Positions 43,043 to 53,042 of a DNA stretch of 63,695 nt are shown here, in pieces (within the stretch, counting starts at the first letter, position 1; each line of letters starts with the position of its first letter). The translations under genes were made by a program, and so were the position numbers. The DNA is from Pseudomonas sp. GM21. Its GTDB lineage: Bacteria; Pseudomonadota; Gammaproteobacteria; Pseudomonadales; Pseudomonadaceae. The notes beneath the pieces were generated by a model. That model saw only the letters and a program-made list of their open reading frames with translations, was not told the DNA's origin and searched no databases. The DNA is taken from contig NZ_AKJS01000192.1 of assembly GCF_000282215.1 (NCBI RefSeq), positions 1 through 63,695 on the forward strand. Reading direction: 5' to 3'.

Positions 43043-45367
43043 ATGGACAGCATCAACAGCCGCATCGCCGAGGAACTCGGTGTACGCCCACAACAGGTCG
43101 AAGCGGCCGTCGCGCTACTCGATGAAGGCTCTACCGTTCCCTTCATCGCCCGTTACCGGAAAGAAGTGACCGGCAGCCTCGATGACATCCAGCTGCGTCA
43201 TCTGGAAGAGCGTCTGCGCTACCTGCGAGAACTCGACGAACGGCGCATCAGCATCCTCGCCAGCATCGAAGAGCAAGGCAAGCTGACCCCACAACTCGAG
43301 CGCGACATCAAGCTCGCCGACACCAAGACCCGCCTCGAAGACTTGTACCTGCCCTACAAGCAAAAGCGCCGCACCAAGGGCCAGATCGCCCTGGAAGCCG
43401 GCCTCGGCGAACTGGCCGACGGCCTGTTCAACGACCCGTCCCTGACGCCAGACACCGAAGCCGCACGTTTCATCAACGCCGAAAAAGGCGTGGCCGATGT
43501 GAAGGCAGCCCTCGAAGGCGCCAAGTACATCCTCATGGAGCGCTTCGCCGAAGACGCTGGCCTGCTGGACAAACTGCGCAGCTATTTGAAGCAGGAAGCC
43601 ACCCTCAGTGCCCGCGTCATCGCCGGCAAGGAAGAGGAAGGCGCCAAGTTCCGCGACTACTTCGAACACGACGAACCGCTGAAAAGCATGCCGTCGCACC
43701 GCGCGCTGGCGATTTTCCGTGGCCGCAACGAAGGCATTCTCAGCTCTGCGCTGAAAGTCGGCGACGAACTGCCGGGCACCATGCACCCGTGCGAAGGCAT
43801 GATCGGCCAGCAATTCGGCATCCAGAACCAGAACCGCGCCGCCGACAAATGGCTGGGCGAAGTGGTGCGCTGGACCTGGAAGGTCAAGCTCTACACCCAC
43901 CTCGAAACCGACCTGCTGGGCGAGTTGCGCGATGGCGCGGAAACCGAAGCGATCAACGTGTTCGCGCACAACCTGCACGACTTGCTGCTGTCCGCTCCGG
44001 CCGGCCCGCGCGCGACGCTGGGCCTCGACCCGGGTCTGCGCACTGGTTGCAAAGTTGCCGTGGTCGACGCCACCGGCAAGCTGCTGGATCACGCCACGGT
44101 CTACCCGCACGTGCCCCACAACAAATGGGATCAGACCCTCGCGATTCTTGCTGCCCTGTGCGCCAAGCATTCAGTCGACCTGATCGCCATCGGCAACGGC
44201 ACCGCCAGCCGCGAAACCGATAAGCTGGCCGCTGAGCTGATCAAAAAATATCCGGCAATGAAGATGACCAAAGTGATGGTCTCCGAGGCCGGCGCATCGG
44301 TTTACTCGGCATCTGAACTGGCGTCGAAGGAATTCCCGGACCTGGACGTGTCGATCCGCGGCGCCGTGTCGATCGCCCGTCGCTTGCAGGATCCATTGGC
44401 TGAACTGGTGAAGATCGATCCGAAATCCATCGGTGTCGGCCAGTACCAGCACGACGTGTCGCAGCTGAAACTGGCGCGCGGTCTGGACGCGGTGGTGGAG
44501 GACTGCGTGAACGCCGTCGGCGTGGACGTCAACACCGCCTCCGTGGCGCTGCTGGCGCGCATCTCCGGTCTCAACGCGACCTTGGCACAGAACATCGTCA
44601 GCCATCGCGATGAGCACGGCGCGTTCAAAACACGCGCAGCGCTGAAGAAAGTCGCACGTCTGGGCGAGAAAACCTTCGAACAGGCCGCAGGCTTCCTGCG
44701 CGTGATGAACGGTGACAACCCGCTGGATTCGTCGGCCGTTCACCCGGAAGCCTATCCGCTTGTCCAGCGCATTGCCGCTGAAACCGACCGCGACATCCGC
44801 TCGCTGATCGGCGACGCGAGTTTCCTCAAGCGTCTTGATCCGAAGAAGTACACCGACGAAACCTTCGGCCTGCCAACGGTCACCGACATCCTGCAAGAGC
44901 TGGAAAAACCTGGCCGCGATCCACGTCCCGAGTTCAAGACCGCCGAGTTCCAGGAAGGCGTCGAAGACCTCAAGGACCTCGAACTGGGCATGATCCTCGA
45001 AGGCGTCGTCACCAACGTGACCAACTTCGGCGCGTTCGTCGACATCGGCGTGCATCAGGACGGTTTGGTGCACATCTCCGCGCTTTCAGAGAAGTTCATC
45101 AAGGATCCGCGCGAAGCTGTGAAGGCCGGTGATGTGGTGAAAGTGAAGGTCATGGAAGTCGACATCCCGCGCAAACGCGTGGGCCTGTCGATGCGCATGA
45201 GCGACACCCCGGGCGAGAAAATCGACGGCGCTCGCGGTGCACGTCCGGGGTCGGCGCCACGCCAGTCCCAGAACACCGCACCGCGCAAGGAAACAACCGC
45301 GCCGGCCCCGAGCAACAATGCGATGGCGTCGCTGTTCGCCAACGCCAAGCAGTTGAAGAAACGCTGA
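43043..45367 (+). CDS. tex: Tex, S1-domain RNA-binding transcription accessory protein
   Basis: The 774-residue protein has the Tex layout: an N-terminal helical region (PFIARYRKEVTGSLDDIQLR), a YqgF/RuvC-like domain (TLGLDPGLRTGCKVAVVDAT), helix-hairpin-helix motifs (LNATLAQNIVSHRDEHGAFK) and a C-terminal S1 domain (GMILEGVVTNVTNFGAFVDI). It binds nucleic acids and is linked to transcription and stress survival. I chose ATG 43043 after AGGTGG. Its TGA overlaps the next ATG. Confidence 0.96.
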   Translation: MDSINSRIAEELGVRPQQVEAAVALLDEGSTVPFIARYRKEVTGSLDDIQLRHLEERLRYLRELDERRISILASIEEQGKLTPQLERDIKLADTKTRLEDLYLPYKQKRRTKGQIALEAGLGELADGLFNDPSLTPDTEAARFINAEKGVADVKAALEGAKYILMERFAEDAGLLDKLRSYLKQEATLSARVIAGKEEEGAKFRDYFEHDEPLKSMPSHRALAIFRGRNEGILSSALKVGDELPGTMHPCEGMIGQQFGIQNQNRAADKWLGEVVRWTWKVKLYTHLETDLLGELRDGAETEAINVFAHNLHDLLLSAPAGPRATLGLDPGLRTGCKVAVVDATGKLLDHATVYPHVPHNKWDQTLAILAALCAKHSVDLIAIGNGTASRETDKLAAELIKKYPAMKMTKVMVSEAGASVYSASELASKEFPDLDVSIRGAVSIARRLQDPLAELVKIDPKSIGVGQYQHDVSQLKLARGLDAVVEDCVNAVGVDVNTASVALLARISGLNATLAQNIVSHRDEHGAFKTRAALKKVARLGEKTFEQAAGFLRVMNGDNPLDSSAVHPEAYPLVQRIAAETDRDIRSLIGDASFLKRLDPKKYTDETFGLPTVTDILQELEKPGRDPRPEFKTAEFQEGVEDLKDLELGMILEGVVTNVTNFGAFVDIGVHQDGLVHISALSEKFIKDPREAVKAGDVVKVKVMEVDIPRKRVGLSMRMSDTPGEKIDGARGARPGSAPRQSQNTAPRKETTAPAPSNNAMASLFANAKQLKKR

Positions 45368-45750
45368 TGGAAATCCCCGCCGGGCTAACCGAAAGCGCGT
45401 TTTTCAAGCTACTGGGCTGTCGCTTGCACAGCCTGGAAACCGGGGTGGCGCAAGTTGCCCTCGGGCTTGCGCCAGAGTTGCGCAATCGCGGCGGCAAGCT
45501 GCATGGCGGGGCTTTGTTCAGCCTGGTGGACATTGCCATGGGGCTGGCCTGTTCCAGCACCCACGGCTTTGACCAGCAGAGCGCGACCATCGAATGCAAG
45601 ATCAACTACATCCGCGCCGTTTCAGACGGTGAAGTGATGTGCACGGCGCGGGTGATCCACCCGGGCCGCCGCACGCTGGTGGTTGAAGCTGATGTGATGC
45701 AGGGCGACAAACTGGTCGCAAAAGCACAAGGCACGTTCGCTGTCCTGTAG
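45367..45750 (+). CDS. PaaI-type acyl-CoA thioesterase
   Basis: The 127-residue hotdog protein has the PaaI signature RNRGGKLHGGALFSLVDIAMG and a following strand IECKINYIRAV. It should cleave acyl-CoA esters; the substrate is unknown. It shares one base with the tex stop (TGATG), so it is co-translated with tex although no functional link is obvious. Confidence 0.87.
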   Translation: MEIPAGLTESAFFKLLGCRLHSLETGVAQVALGLAPELRNRGGKLHGGALFSLVDIAMGLACSSTHGFDQQSATIECKINYIRAVSDGEVMCTARVIHPGRRTLVVEADVMQGDKLVAKAQGTFAVL

Positions 45751-45792
45751 CTAGTTGTCATCGATTTGAGTTAATTTCGCCAGTACGCAACC

Positions 45793-45880
45793 TGTGGGAG
45801 CGGGCTTGCTCGCGAAGGCGGTGTGTCAGGCGGCATTTGTGCTGACTGACACGCCCTCTTCGCGAGCAAGCCCGCTCATA
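45793..45880. repeat. REP doublet, GGGAGCGGGCTTGCTCGCG type
   Basis: TGTGGGAGCGGGCTTGCTCG is followed about 40 bp on by its complement, with slight decay at the right end (CATACA). It sits between the thioesterase gene and gshA. Confidence 0.85.
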
Positions 45881-45993
45881 CATTGATTACGGAGAGTTTC
45901 AAAACCAGGCGAAAACGCCAGTTTTAACTTCACCCTTGTAGACCGTCTTGCCCACCCCCATATTGGGGCGACTGACGCGTGAAGGAATCCAAC

Positions 45994-47577
45994 TTGAGCG
46001 AACTTCTCAACCGCCGCCTGGCCCTGCTTGGCGAGCGCGCTAACCTCTCTCTGCTCGAACAGTGCCTTCACGGCATCGAACGTGAATGCCTGCGCGTGAC
46101 AGGTGAAGGTCGCCTGGCGCAAACGCCGCACCCGGAAGAATTGGGTTCCGCGCTGACCAACGAACAAATCACCACCGACTATTCCGAGTCGCTGCTGGAA
46201 TTCATCACGCCCGCCCTGCCCGACCCGGCAGATACCTTGGCGAGCCTGGACAAGATTCATCGCTTTGCCTACAGCAAGCTCGGCAACGAGTATCTGTGGA
46301 GCCCCTCGATGCCGTGCCCGTTGCCGGCCGAGGCAGACATCCCGATTGCCTATTACGGCACGTCCAACATCGGTCAGCTCAAGTACGTCTATCGCAAGGG
46401 CCTGGCCCTGCGGTACGGCAAGACCATGCAGTGCATCGCCGGGATTCACTACAACTTTTCCCTGCCGGAAAAGCTTTGGCCGCTGCTCAAAGAAGCAGAA
46501 GGCTTCGTCGGCACCGATCGCGACTACCAGTCCTCGGCCTACATCGCGCTGATCCGCAACTTCCGGCGCTACAGCTGGCTGCTGATGTACCTGTTCGGCG
46601 CCTCGCCTGCGCTGGACGCCGGCTTCCTGCGCGGGCGCTCGCACCAGCTCGAACAACTTGACCCGGACACCTTGTACCTGCCGTACGCCACCAGCCTGCG
46701 CATGAGCGACCTCGGTTACCAGAGCAACGCTCAGGCCGGTTTGACGCCGTGCTACAACGACCTGTCGAGCTACACCGACAGCCTGCGCAAAGCGGTCGCC
46801 ACGCCGTATGCGCCGTATGTCGAGATCGGTACGCATCAGGACGGTGAGTGGGTTCAGCTCAACACCAACATCCTGCAGATCGAAAACGAGTACTACTCCA
46901 ACATCCGCCCCAAACGCGTGACCTACACCGGGGAACGGCCGATTCAGGCGCTGGTGGCCCGTGGCATTCAGTACGTTGAAGTGCGCTGCCTGGACATCAA
47001 CCCGTTCCTGCCGATGGGCATCGACCTGCAGGAATCACGATTCCTCGACGCCTTCCTGCTGTATTGCGCGCTGAACGACAGCCCGTTGTTGACCAATAAT
47101 TCTTGTGGCAACGCCACCTCGAACTTCCTTAGCGTGGTCAAGGAAGGTCGCCGTCCGGGCCTGCAATTGAAACGCGGCAGTGAATCGGTGGACCTCAAAG
47201 AGTGGGCCAGCGAGTTGCTGGAGCAGATCGCTCCGTTGGCGGCGATGCTGGATCAAAGTCATGGCGGCGATGCGCACAGCAAGGCGCTGGATGCGCAGTT
47301 GGCCAAGGTCAAGGATTCCTCGCTGACACCTTCGGCCCAAGTGCTGGCGGCGATGGCGGAACACAAGGAAAGCTTCGCTCAGTTCTCCCTGCGTCAAAGC
47401 CGGGCACATGCGGCGTTTTTCCGTAGCGAGCCCTTGAGTGGCGAGGATCAGGCGAAATTTGAAGAACGGGCGCGTTCTTCGCTGGCGGCGCAAGTGGAGC
47501 TGGAGCAGAACGAAGTCGGCGATTTCGATGTGTTTGTCGGATCGTATCAGGCGAGCATTCTGGCAATCAGCAACTAA
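45994..47577 (+). CDS. gshA: glutamate-cysteine ligase
   Basis: The 527-residue enzyme makes gamma-glutamylcysteine, the first step to glutathione. Landmarks are ECLRVTGEGRL, TTDYSESLLEFITP, GIHYNFSLP, YVEVRCLDINPF and NNSCGNATSNF. I chose TTG 45994, seven bases after AAGGA, because other Pseudomonas GshA proteins begin with the equivalent of MSELL; the GTG at 45979 would add five residues. Confidence 0.95.
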   Translation: MSELLNRRLALLGERANLSLLEQCLHGIERECLRVTGEGRLAQTPHPEELGSALTNEQITTDYSESLLEFITPALPDPADTLASLDKIHRFAYSKLGNEYLWSPSMPCPLPAEADIPIAYYGTSNIGQLKYVYRKGLALRYGKTMQCIAGIHYNFSLPEKLWPLLKEAEGFVGTDRDYQSSAYIALIRNFRRYSWLLMYLFGASPALDAGFLRGRSHQLEQLDPDTLYLPYATSLRMSDLGYQSNAQAGLTPCYNDLSSYTDSLRKAVATPYAPYVEIGTHQDGEWVQLNTNILQIENEYYSNIRPKRVTYTGERPIQALVARGIQYVEVRCLDINPFLPMGIDLQESRFLDAFLLYCALNDSPLLTNNSCGNATSNFLSVVKEGRRPGLQLKRGSESVDLKEWASELLEQIAPLAAMLDQSHGGDAHSKALDAQLAKVKDSSLTPSAQVLAAMAEHKESFAQFSLRQSRAHAAFFRSEPLSGEDQAKFEERARSSLAAQVELEQNEVGDFDVFVGSYQASILAISN

Positions 47578-47592
47578 CTTCCCCGTCCAAAT

Positions 47593-47696
47593 GATCGTTC
47601 CCACGCTCTGCGTGGGAATGCCTCAAGGGACGCTCCGCGTCCAGGCGACGCAGAGCGTCACGGGCTGCATTCCCACGCTGGAGCGAGGGAACGATC
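47593..47696. repeat. GATCGTTCCCACGCTC palindrome (copy 3 of 6)
   Basis: Outer GATCGTTCCCACGCTCTGCG arms face a decayed right arm ending GGAACGATC, with an inner GACGCTCCGCGTC/GACGCAGAGCGTC palindrome. It lies 15 bp past gshA. The AT-rich stretch that follows (47700-47770) probably holds the tau promoter. Confidence 0.85.
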
Positions 47697-47815
47697 AGCT
47701 CCCACTAAAATCTTCCACTCATAAGCTAATTCTAAAAAGTTATTTATTTTATAATTCTTAGATCATTTAGTCTCCTTTGACGCCGACTCTCGGTTGCCTG
47801 ACAAGGAGCTTCCCA

Positions 47816-48793
47816 ATGAAACTGCATTTCCCACTTCGCCTCCTGGCGGCCGCCTCTTTGGCTGCAGCAAGTTTCTTTGCCCAGGCGGCTGACGTCACCG
47901 TCGCCTACCAGACCACCGTAGACCCGGCGAAAGTCGCCCAGGCCGACGGCGCGTACGAAAAAGCCACAAACGCCAAAATCGACTGGCGCAAATTCGACAA
48001 CGGTGCCGACATCATCGCTGCCATCGCATCCGGCGACGTGCAGATCGGGTACCTCGGTTCCAGCCCGCTGACCGCTGCGATCACTCGCAAAGTTCCGGTA
48101 GAAACCTTCCTCATCGCCACCCAGATCGGCGCCGCCGAAGCCCTGGTCGCTCGTGACGGATCCGGGATCAAGACGCCACAGGATTTGATCGGCAAGAAAA
48201 TCGCCGTACCTTTCGTTTCCACTGGCCACTACAGCCTGCTGGCGGCGCTGAAGCACTGGAACATTGATCCATCGAAAGTCACCGTCCTCAACCTCGCCCC
48301 GCCCGCAATCATCGCCGCATGGAAACGCGGTGACATCGACGCGACCTACGTATGGGACCCAGCCCTCGGTGTTGCCAAGGAGAATGGCAAAGTGCTGATC
48401 ACCTCGGGTGAGCTGGCCAAGTTCGGTGCCCCGACCTTCGATGCCTGGATCGTGCGCAAAGACTTCGCCGAGAAGCACCCTGAAATCGTCACCGCGTTCG
48501 CCAAGGTCACCCTCGACGCCTACGCCGATTACCGCAAAGACCCGAAAGCCTGGCTCGCCAACCAGTCCAACGTCGACAAACTGGTGAAGCTCTCCGGCGC
48601 CAAGGCCAGCGATATTCCGCTGCTGCTGCAAGGCAACGTCTACCCGCTGGCAGCTGATCAGGTGCTCACCCTCGGCGCACCGACCACCAAGGCCATCACC
48701 GACACTGCTGTGTTCCTCAAGGAACAAGGCAAGGTCGAGGCCGTGCTGCCGGACTACGCGCCGTACGTCAGCGCCAAGTTCATCACCAACTGA
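47816..48793 (+). CDS. tauA: taurine ABC transporter substrate-binding protein
   Basis: The 325-residue periplasmic protein has a signal peptide (1-24, cleaved after AQA) and the SsuA/TauA fold: DVTVAYQTTVDPAKVAQADG, SGDVQIGYLGSSPLTAAITR and WDPALGVAKENGKVL. It binds taurine for import. MKLHFPLRLL at 47816 is the start; the longer frame before it is not a signal peptide. First of tauABCD. Confidence 0.95.
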   Translation: MKLHFPLRLLAAASLAAASFFAQAADVTVAYQTTVDPAKVAQADGAYEKATNAKIDWRKFDNGADIIAAIASGDVQIGYLGSSPLTAAITRKVPVETFLIATQIGAAEALVARDGSGIKTPQDLIGKKIAVPFVSTGHYSLLAALKHWNIDPSKVTVLNLAPPAIIAAWKRGDIDATYVWDPALGVAKENGKVLITSGELAKFGAPTFDAWIVRKDFAEKHPEIVTAFAKVTLDAYADYRKDPKAWLANQSNVDKLVKLSGAKASDIPLLLQGNVYPLAADQVLTLGAPTTKAITDTAVFLKEQGKVEAVLPDYAPYVSAKFITN

Positions 48794-48809
48794 TCGGGAG
48801 TTAAGTGCG

Positions 48810-49604
48810 ATGGCCTTGCTACAGCTGGAGCGCATCAGCGCACAGTACCCCGGCAGCCCGGACCCGGTACTGGCGGATATTTCCCTGAGCCTTGGGCCCC
48901 AGCAATTGCTGGTCGCCCTTGGCCCGTCCGGCAGTGGCAAGACTTCGCTGTTGAACCTGATTGCCGGATTTGTCGAGCCGAGCGGCGGGCGCATCACCCT
49001 TGACGGCGTGCCGGTCAAAGGCCCTAGCGCCGAACGCGGCGTGGTGTTTCAGGACGATGCCTTACTGCCCTGGCAGGACGTGTTGGCCAACGTTGGATTC
49101 GGCCTTGAGCTCGCCGGTGTTTCCCGGGAAAAACGCGAAATCCGCGCAAGGGAAATGCTCGCACTGGTAGACCTTTGCGGTTTCGAAAATCGTCGCATCT
49201 GGCAGCTCTCGGGCGGCCAGAAGCAACGTGTCGGCCTGGCCCGCGCATTAGCCGCCGATCCTCGTGTCTTGCTCATGGACGAGCCCTTTGGCGCCCTCGA
49301 CGCGTTCACCCGCGAACAGATGCAAGAGTTGCTGTTGCAAGTCTGGCAGCGCACCTCCAAACCCGTATTCCTGATTACCCACGACATTGAAGAAGCGGTA
49401 TTCCTCGCCACGGATCTGATTCTGTTGGCGCCCAATCCTGGGCAAATCGTCGAGCGTCTGAGCCTGGATTTCGGTCAGCGTTATGCCGCTGGCGAGTCGG
49501 CCCGAGCGATCAAATCCGACCCGCGCTTTATTGAAACCCGCGAACACGTGCTTGCCAAAGTCTTCTCCCAACGCAGCGCCGCCACGCGGCAGGAGCGCGC
49601 ATGA
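48810..49604 (+). CDS. tauB: taurine ABC transporter ATP-binding protein
   Basis: The 264-residue ATPase has Walker A GPSGSGKTS, signature LSGGQKQRVGLARALA, Walker B VLLMDEPFGALD and the H-loop ITHDIEEA. It powers the TauAC transporter. Its TGA overlaps the tauC ATG. Confidence 0.95.
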   Translation: MALLQLERISAQYPGSPDPVLADISLSLGPQQLLVALGPSGSGKTSLLNLIAGFVEPSGGRITLDGVPVKGPSAERGVVFQDDALLPWQDVLANVGFGLELAGVSREKREIRAREMLALVDLCGFENRRIWQLSGGQKQRVGLARALAADPRVLLMDEPFGALDAFTREQMQELLLQVWQRTSKPVFLITHDIEEAVFLATDLILLAPNPGQIVERLSLDFGQRYAAGESARAIKSDPRFIETREHVLAKVFSQRSAATRQERA

Positions 49605-50434
49605 GCAGCTATGAAATTCCGGCCATAGCAGTGAAACCCGGTTCAACAGTGATCCCTGTTCGTCGCAGTTTGAGCACACGCTGGATCAGCGTACTGACGC
49701 TGGTCGCCCTCGTTGCCATTTGGTGGGCCGTGACCAGCACGGGAATGATCGAACCGCTGTTCCTGCCACCACCGTCTGCCGTACTGCAAAAAGGCTGGCT
49801 GCTGGTGACCACGGGATACATGGATTCGACGTTGTGGCAGCACTTGGGCGCGAGCCTCAGCCGCATCGGCCTGGGCCTGGGCTTTGCCGTGCTCACCGCC
49901 GTGCCGGTTGGCATCGCCATCGGCCACAACCGCATCGCTCGCGGCATTCTCGATCCGCTGATCGAGTTCTACCGTCCGATTCCGCCTTTGGCTTATTTGC
50001 CGCTGATCGTGATCTGGTGTGGCATCGATGAGTTGTCGAAAGTGTTGCTGATCTACCTGGCGATTTTCGCCCCGATTGCCATCGCCACCGCGACCGGTGT
50101 GCGCACCGTTGACCCGGCCAAATTGCGTGCTGCGCAGTCGCTGGGTGCGACCCGAACGCAGTTGATTCGTCATGTGATTCTGCCAAGTGCCTTGCCGGAT
50201 ATTTTAACCGGTGTGCGCATTGGACTGGGTGTGGGTTGGTCGACCCTGGTCGCCGCCGAATTGATTGCCGCCACCAGCGGGCTGGGCTTCATGGTGCAAT
50301 CGGCCGCGCAGTTCCTGGTGACCGATGTAGTGGTGCTGGGGATTCTGGTGATCGCGCTGATTGCCTTCGCCATGGAAATGGGACTGCGCGCCCTGCAACG
50401 CAAACTGGTGCCGTGGCACGGCCAGGCACACTGA
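49601..50434 (+). CDS. tauC: taurine ABC transporter permease
   Basis: The 277-residue inner-membrane protein has about six transmembrane segments and the permease motif EAA-like AAQSLGATRTQLIRHVILPSALPDI. It forms the taurine channel with TauB. The first 30 residues are cytoplasmic. It overlaps tauB by four bases. Confidence 0.95.
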   Translation: MSSYEIPAIAVKPGSTVIPVRRSLSTRWISVLTLVALVAIWWAVTSTGMIEPLFLPPPSAVLQKGWLLVTTGYMDSTLWQHLGASLSRIGLGLGFAVLTAVPVGIAIGHNRIARGILDPLIEFYRPIPPLAYLPLIVIWCGIDELSKVLLIYLAIFAPIAIATATGVRTVDPAKLRAAQSLGATRTQLIRHVILPSALPDILTGVRIGLGVGWSTLVAAELIAATSGLGFMVQSAAQFLVTDVVVLGILVIALIAFAMEMGLRALQRKLVPWHGQAH

Positions 50435-50493
50435 AAAAACATCATGTGAAAACCCTACAAAAGCTCTACACCCCGAATTTGAAGAGAATCACC

Positions 50494-51336
50494 ATGAGTG
50501 ACCTGAACATTGTCCCTTTAAGCTCGGCTCTCGGCGCACAGATCAGTGGCCTCGACATCAGCCAGCCGCTGAATCTGGAGCAACGCGACGCCATCGAGCA
50601 GGCGCTGCTCAAGCATCAAGTGTTGTTCTTCCGAGACCAGCCGATCACCCCGCAGCAGCAAGCGCGATTCGCCGCGAATTTCGGCGACCTGCACATCCAC
50701 CCTATCTACCCGAATGTGCCGGAACAGCCTGAAGTGCTGATCCTCGACACCGCCGTCACCGACGTGCGCGACAACGCGATCTGGCATACCGACGTGACCT
50801 TCCTGCCGACCCCGGCGATGGGCGCGGTGCTCAGCGCCAAGTTGCTACCGGAGTTTGGTGGCGACACGTTGTGGGCCAGCGGGATTGCGGCGTATGAAGC
50901 GTTGTCGGCACCGATGAAATCCTTGCTCGAAGGGCTGACGGCGACTCACGATTTCACCCGGTCGTTTCCGCTTGAGCGTTACGGCAATACGCCCGAAGCA
51001 CTGGCTCAGTGGGAGGAAGCTCGGCGCAAGAATCCGCCACTTTCACATCCGGTCATTCGCACACACCCGGTCAGCGGACGGCGCTCGTTGTTCGTCAGCG
51101 AAGGCTTCACGTCGAAGATCAATGAGCTGTCGGAAACCGAGAGCGAAGTGATTCTGAAGTTTTTGTTCGCTCATTCAACGCGACCGGAATTTACCATCCG
51201 CTGGCGTTGGCAGAAGGATGATGTGGCGTTTTGGGATAACCGCGTGACCCAGCATTACGCGGTGGATGACTACCGGCCGGCGCGGCGGGTGATGCAGCGG
51301 GCGACGGTGTTGGGGGATGTGCCGTTCTTCCGCTAA
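50494..51336 (+). CDS. tauD: taurine dioxygenase
   Basis: The 280-residue enzyme is a 2-oxoglutarate/Fe(II) dioxygenase that splits taurine into sulfite and aminoacetaldehyde. The iron site is H98-x-D100 (WHTDVTF) with distal His 254 (VTQHYAVDDY), and the 2-oxoglutarate Arg lies in RRVMQRATV. The start at 50494 follows GAAGAGAATCACC. It is the last gene of the tau operon, typical of sulfur-starvation responses. Confidence 0.95.
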   Translation: MSDLNIVPLSSALGAQISGLDISQPLNLEQRDAIEQALLKHQVLFFRDQPITPQQQARFAANFGDLHIHPIYPNVPEQPEVLILDTAVTDVRDNAIWHTDVTFLPTPAMGAVLSAKLLPEFGGDTLWASGIAAYEALSAPMKSLLEGLTATHDFTRSFPLERYGNTPEALAQWEEARRKNPPLSHPVIRTHPVSGRRSLFVSEGFTSKINELSETESEVILKFLFAHSTRPEFTIRWRWQKDDVAFWDNRVTQHYAVDDYRPARRVMQRATVLGDVPFFR

Positions 51337-51347
51337 TTCCGGAATCC

Positions 51348-51458
51348 GATCGTTCCCACGCTCCGCGTGGGAATGCAGCTCGGGACGCTCCGCGTCCCAT
51401 CCAAAGCCGAACGCGGAGCGTCCGCTGAGGCGTTCCTACGCAGAGCGTGGGAACGATC
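51348..51458. repeat. GATCGTTCCCACGCTC palindrome (copy 4 of 6)
   Basis: Outer GATCGTTCCCACGCTCCGCG arms and an inner GGACGCTCCGCGTCC palindrome lie between the convergent tauD and aldo-keto reductase genes. Confidence 0.85.
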
Positions 51459-51467
51459 AGTGCTCCG

Positions 51468-52505
51468 TTACTCAGCCGTCGAAGGCTTCTCCCAAAGATT
51501 GATCCCGCCTTCCTGGGCAAACCGGTCAATCTCCGCCAACTCCTCAGCGCTAAAGCTCAAGTTCTTCAACGCCCCGACGTTTTCGATAATCTGCTCCGGC
51601 CGACTCGCACCGATCAGCGCCGACGTCACCCTCGGATCGCGCAGCGTCCACGCCAACGCCAACTGAGCCAAACTCTGCCCGCGCCCCTTGGCGATTTCGT
51701 TAAGCCCACGAACATGGGCAATATTGGCCTCAGACAAGTGTGAGGACTGCAACGAAGCACCGCCCGGGCGATTGACCCGCGCATCCTTCGGAATGCCATT
51801 GAGGTATTTGTCGGTCAGCAGGCCCTGCGCCAATGGCGTGAAGGCAATCACGCCGGTGCCGAGTTCGTCAGTAACGTCCAGCAGGTCTTTTTCAACCCAG
51901 CGATTGAGCAGGTTGTACGCCGGCTGATGAATCAACAGCGGCACTTTCCATCCTTCCAACAGCGCCGCCATTTCACGGGTTTTCACCCCGGAATACGACG
52001 AGATGCCGATGTACAACGCCTTGCCCTGCTGCACCGCTGTGGCCAGTGCACTGGCGGTTTCTTCCAGCGGGGTGTCCGGGTCGAAACGATGTGAATAAAA
52101 AATATCCACGTAGTCCAGGCCCAGTCGCTGCAGGCTCTGATCCAGGCTGGCCAGCACGTATTTACGTGAACCGCCGCCCTGCCCGTAAGGACCTGGCCAC
52201 ATGTCCCAACCGGCCTTGCTGGAGATGATCAGCTCGTCGCGGTACTGCTTGAAGTCTTCGCGCAACAGACGGCCAAAGTTGATCTCGGCGCTGCCGTACG
52301 GAGGGCCATAGTTGTTGGCCAGGTCAAAGTGATTGATCCCCAGATCGAATGCCGTGCGCAGCAACGAGCGCTGGGTATCAATCGGCGTGCTGTCACCGAA
52401 GTTATGCCACAGCCCCAGGGACAACGCCGGCAGCACCAGACCGCTGCGGCCTACGCGGCGGTAAGGAATGGAATCGTAGCGGTTTTCGGCAGCGGTGTAG
52501 GTCAT
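51468..52505 (-). CDS. aldo-keto reductase (YghZ/Mgr type)
   Basis: The 345-residue NADPH-dependent reductase has the AKR tetrad: Asp in HFDLANNYGPPYGSAE, Tyr in the same segment, Lys in ISSKAGW and His in FYSHRFDPDTPLEET. It resembles L-glyceraldehyde 3-phosphate reductase YghZ, which reduces L-glyceraldehyde 3-phosphate and methylglyoxal. The substrate here is not fixed by context. It stands alone on the minus strand. Confidence 0.9.
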   Translation of the reverse strand: MTYTAAENRYDSIPYRRVGRSGLVLPALSLGLWHNFGDSTPIDTQRSLLRTAFDLGINHFDLANNYGPPYGSAEINFGRLLREDFKQYRDELIISSKAGWDMWPGPYGQGGGSRKYVLASLDQSLQRLGLDYVDIFYSHRFDPDTPLEETASALATAVQQGKALYIGISSYSGVKTREMAALLEGWKVPLLIHQPAYNLLNRWVEKDLLDVTDELGTGVIAFTPLAQGLLTDKYLNGIPKDARVNRPGGASLQSSHLSEANIAHVRGLNEIAKGRGQSLAQLALAWTLRDPRVTSALIGASRPEQIIENVGALKNLSFSAEELAEIDRFAQEGGINLWEKPSTAE

Positions 52506-52640
52506 CGAATCCTCTCTTGTCGGTCTTGAATGCGGTATCGACTGCGTCGCAAGTTGCCCAGCATACGCCCGGACAAACGCCGATAAACCTCGGACTCGAG
52601 AAAATGCTGAAACGTTTCACAGATTTTTAACTGACCCACC

Positions 52641-53042
52641 TTATGCCGACAACTCACGCAGCGCTGCGGCCGCTAAAAACCCGGATCTTGAGCTGTACCG
52701 CTGATCTCGCCTGACTGTCTGGTCGATACGTTCAAGAAGCTGCTCGGGAAGCGTGGCATTGAAACGCACTGACTTGCCGAAATAAGGCGTGATATCGAAC
52801 TCGACCACACCCCACACACCGCCCGCGTAATCGGGGTTATCCAGATGAGCATCAATCTCTCGCACCTTAGGCAATGAATCACCATCGGCGACCAGGCCTT
52901 CATAGTGCAACGCCAACGCTTCCTTCACGTTTTCAAATGCCTGCGCCACCGTAGCGCCCGCGGAGAAACAACCCGGCACATCCGGGATAATCACTCCGTA
53001 TTCTGAGTCGGCATCCTTGCGCAGAACGACCGGAAATTTCAT
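52641..53042 (-). CDS. HicB-family antitoxin, apparently without HicA
   Basis: The 133-residue protein has the HicB N-terminal domain (MKFPVVLRKDADSEYGVIIP, DVPGCFSAGATVAQAFENV, EALALHYEGLV) and a C-terminal ribbon-helix-helix-like region (RFNATLPEQLLERIDQTVRR). HicB normally silences the mRNA-cleaving toxin HicA encoded just upstream. Here the 108 bp between it and the next gene has no complete hicA. AGGA precedes the ATG by nine bases. Confidence 0.88.
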   Translation of the reverse strand: MKFPVVLRKDADSEYGVIIPDVPGCFSAGATVAQAFENVKEALALHYEGLVADGDSLPKVREIDAHLDNPDYAGGVWGVVEFDITPYFGKSVRFNATLPEQLLERIDQTVRRDQRYSSRSGFLAAAALRELSA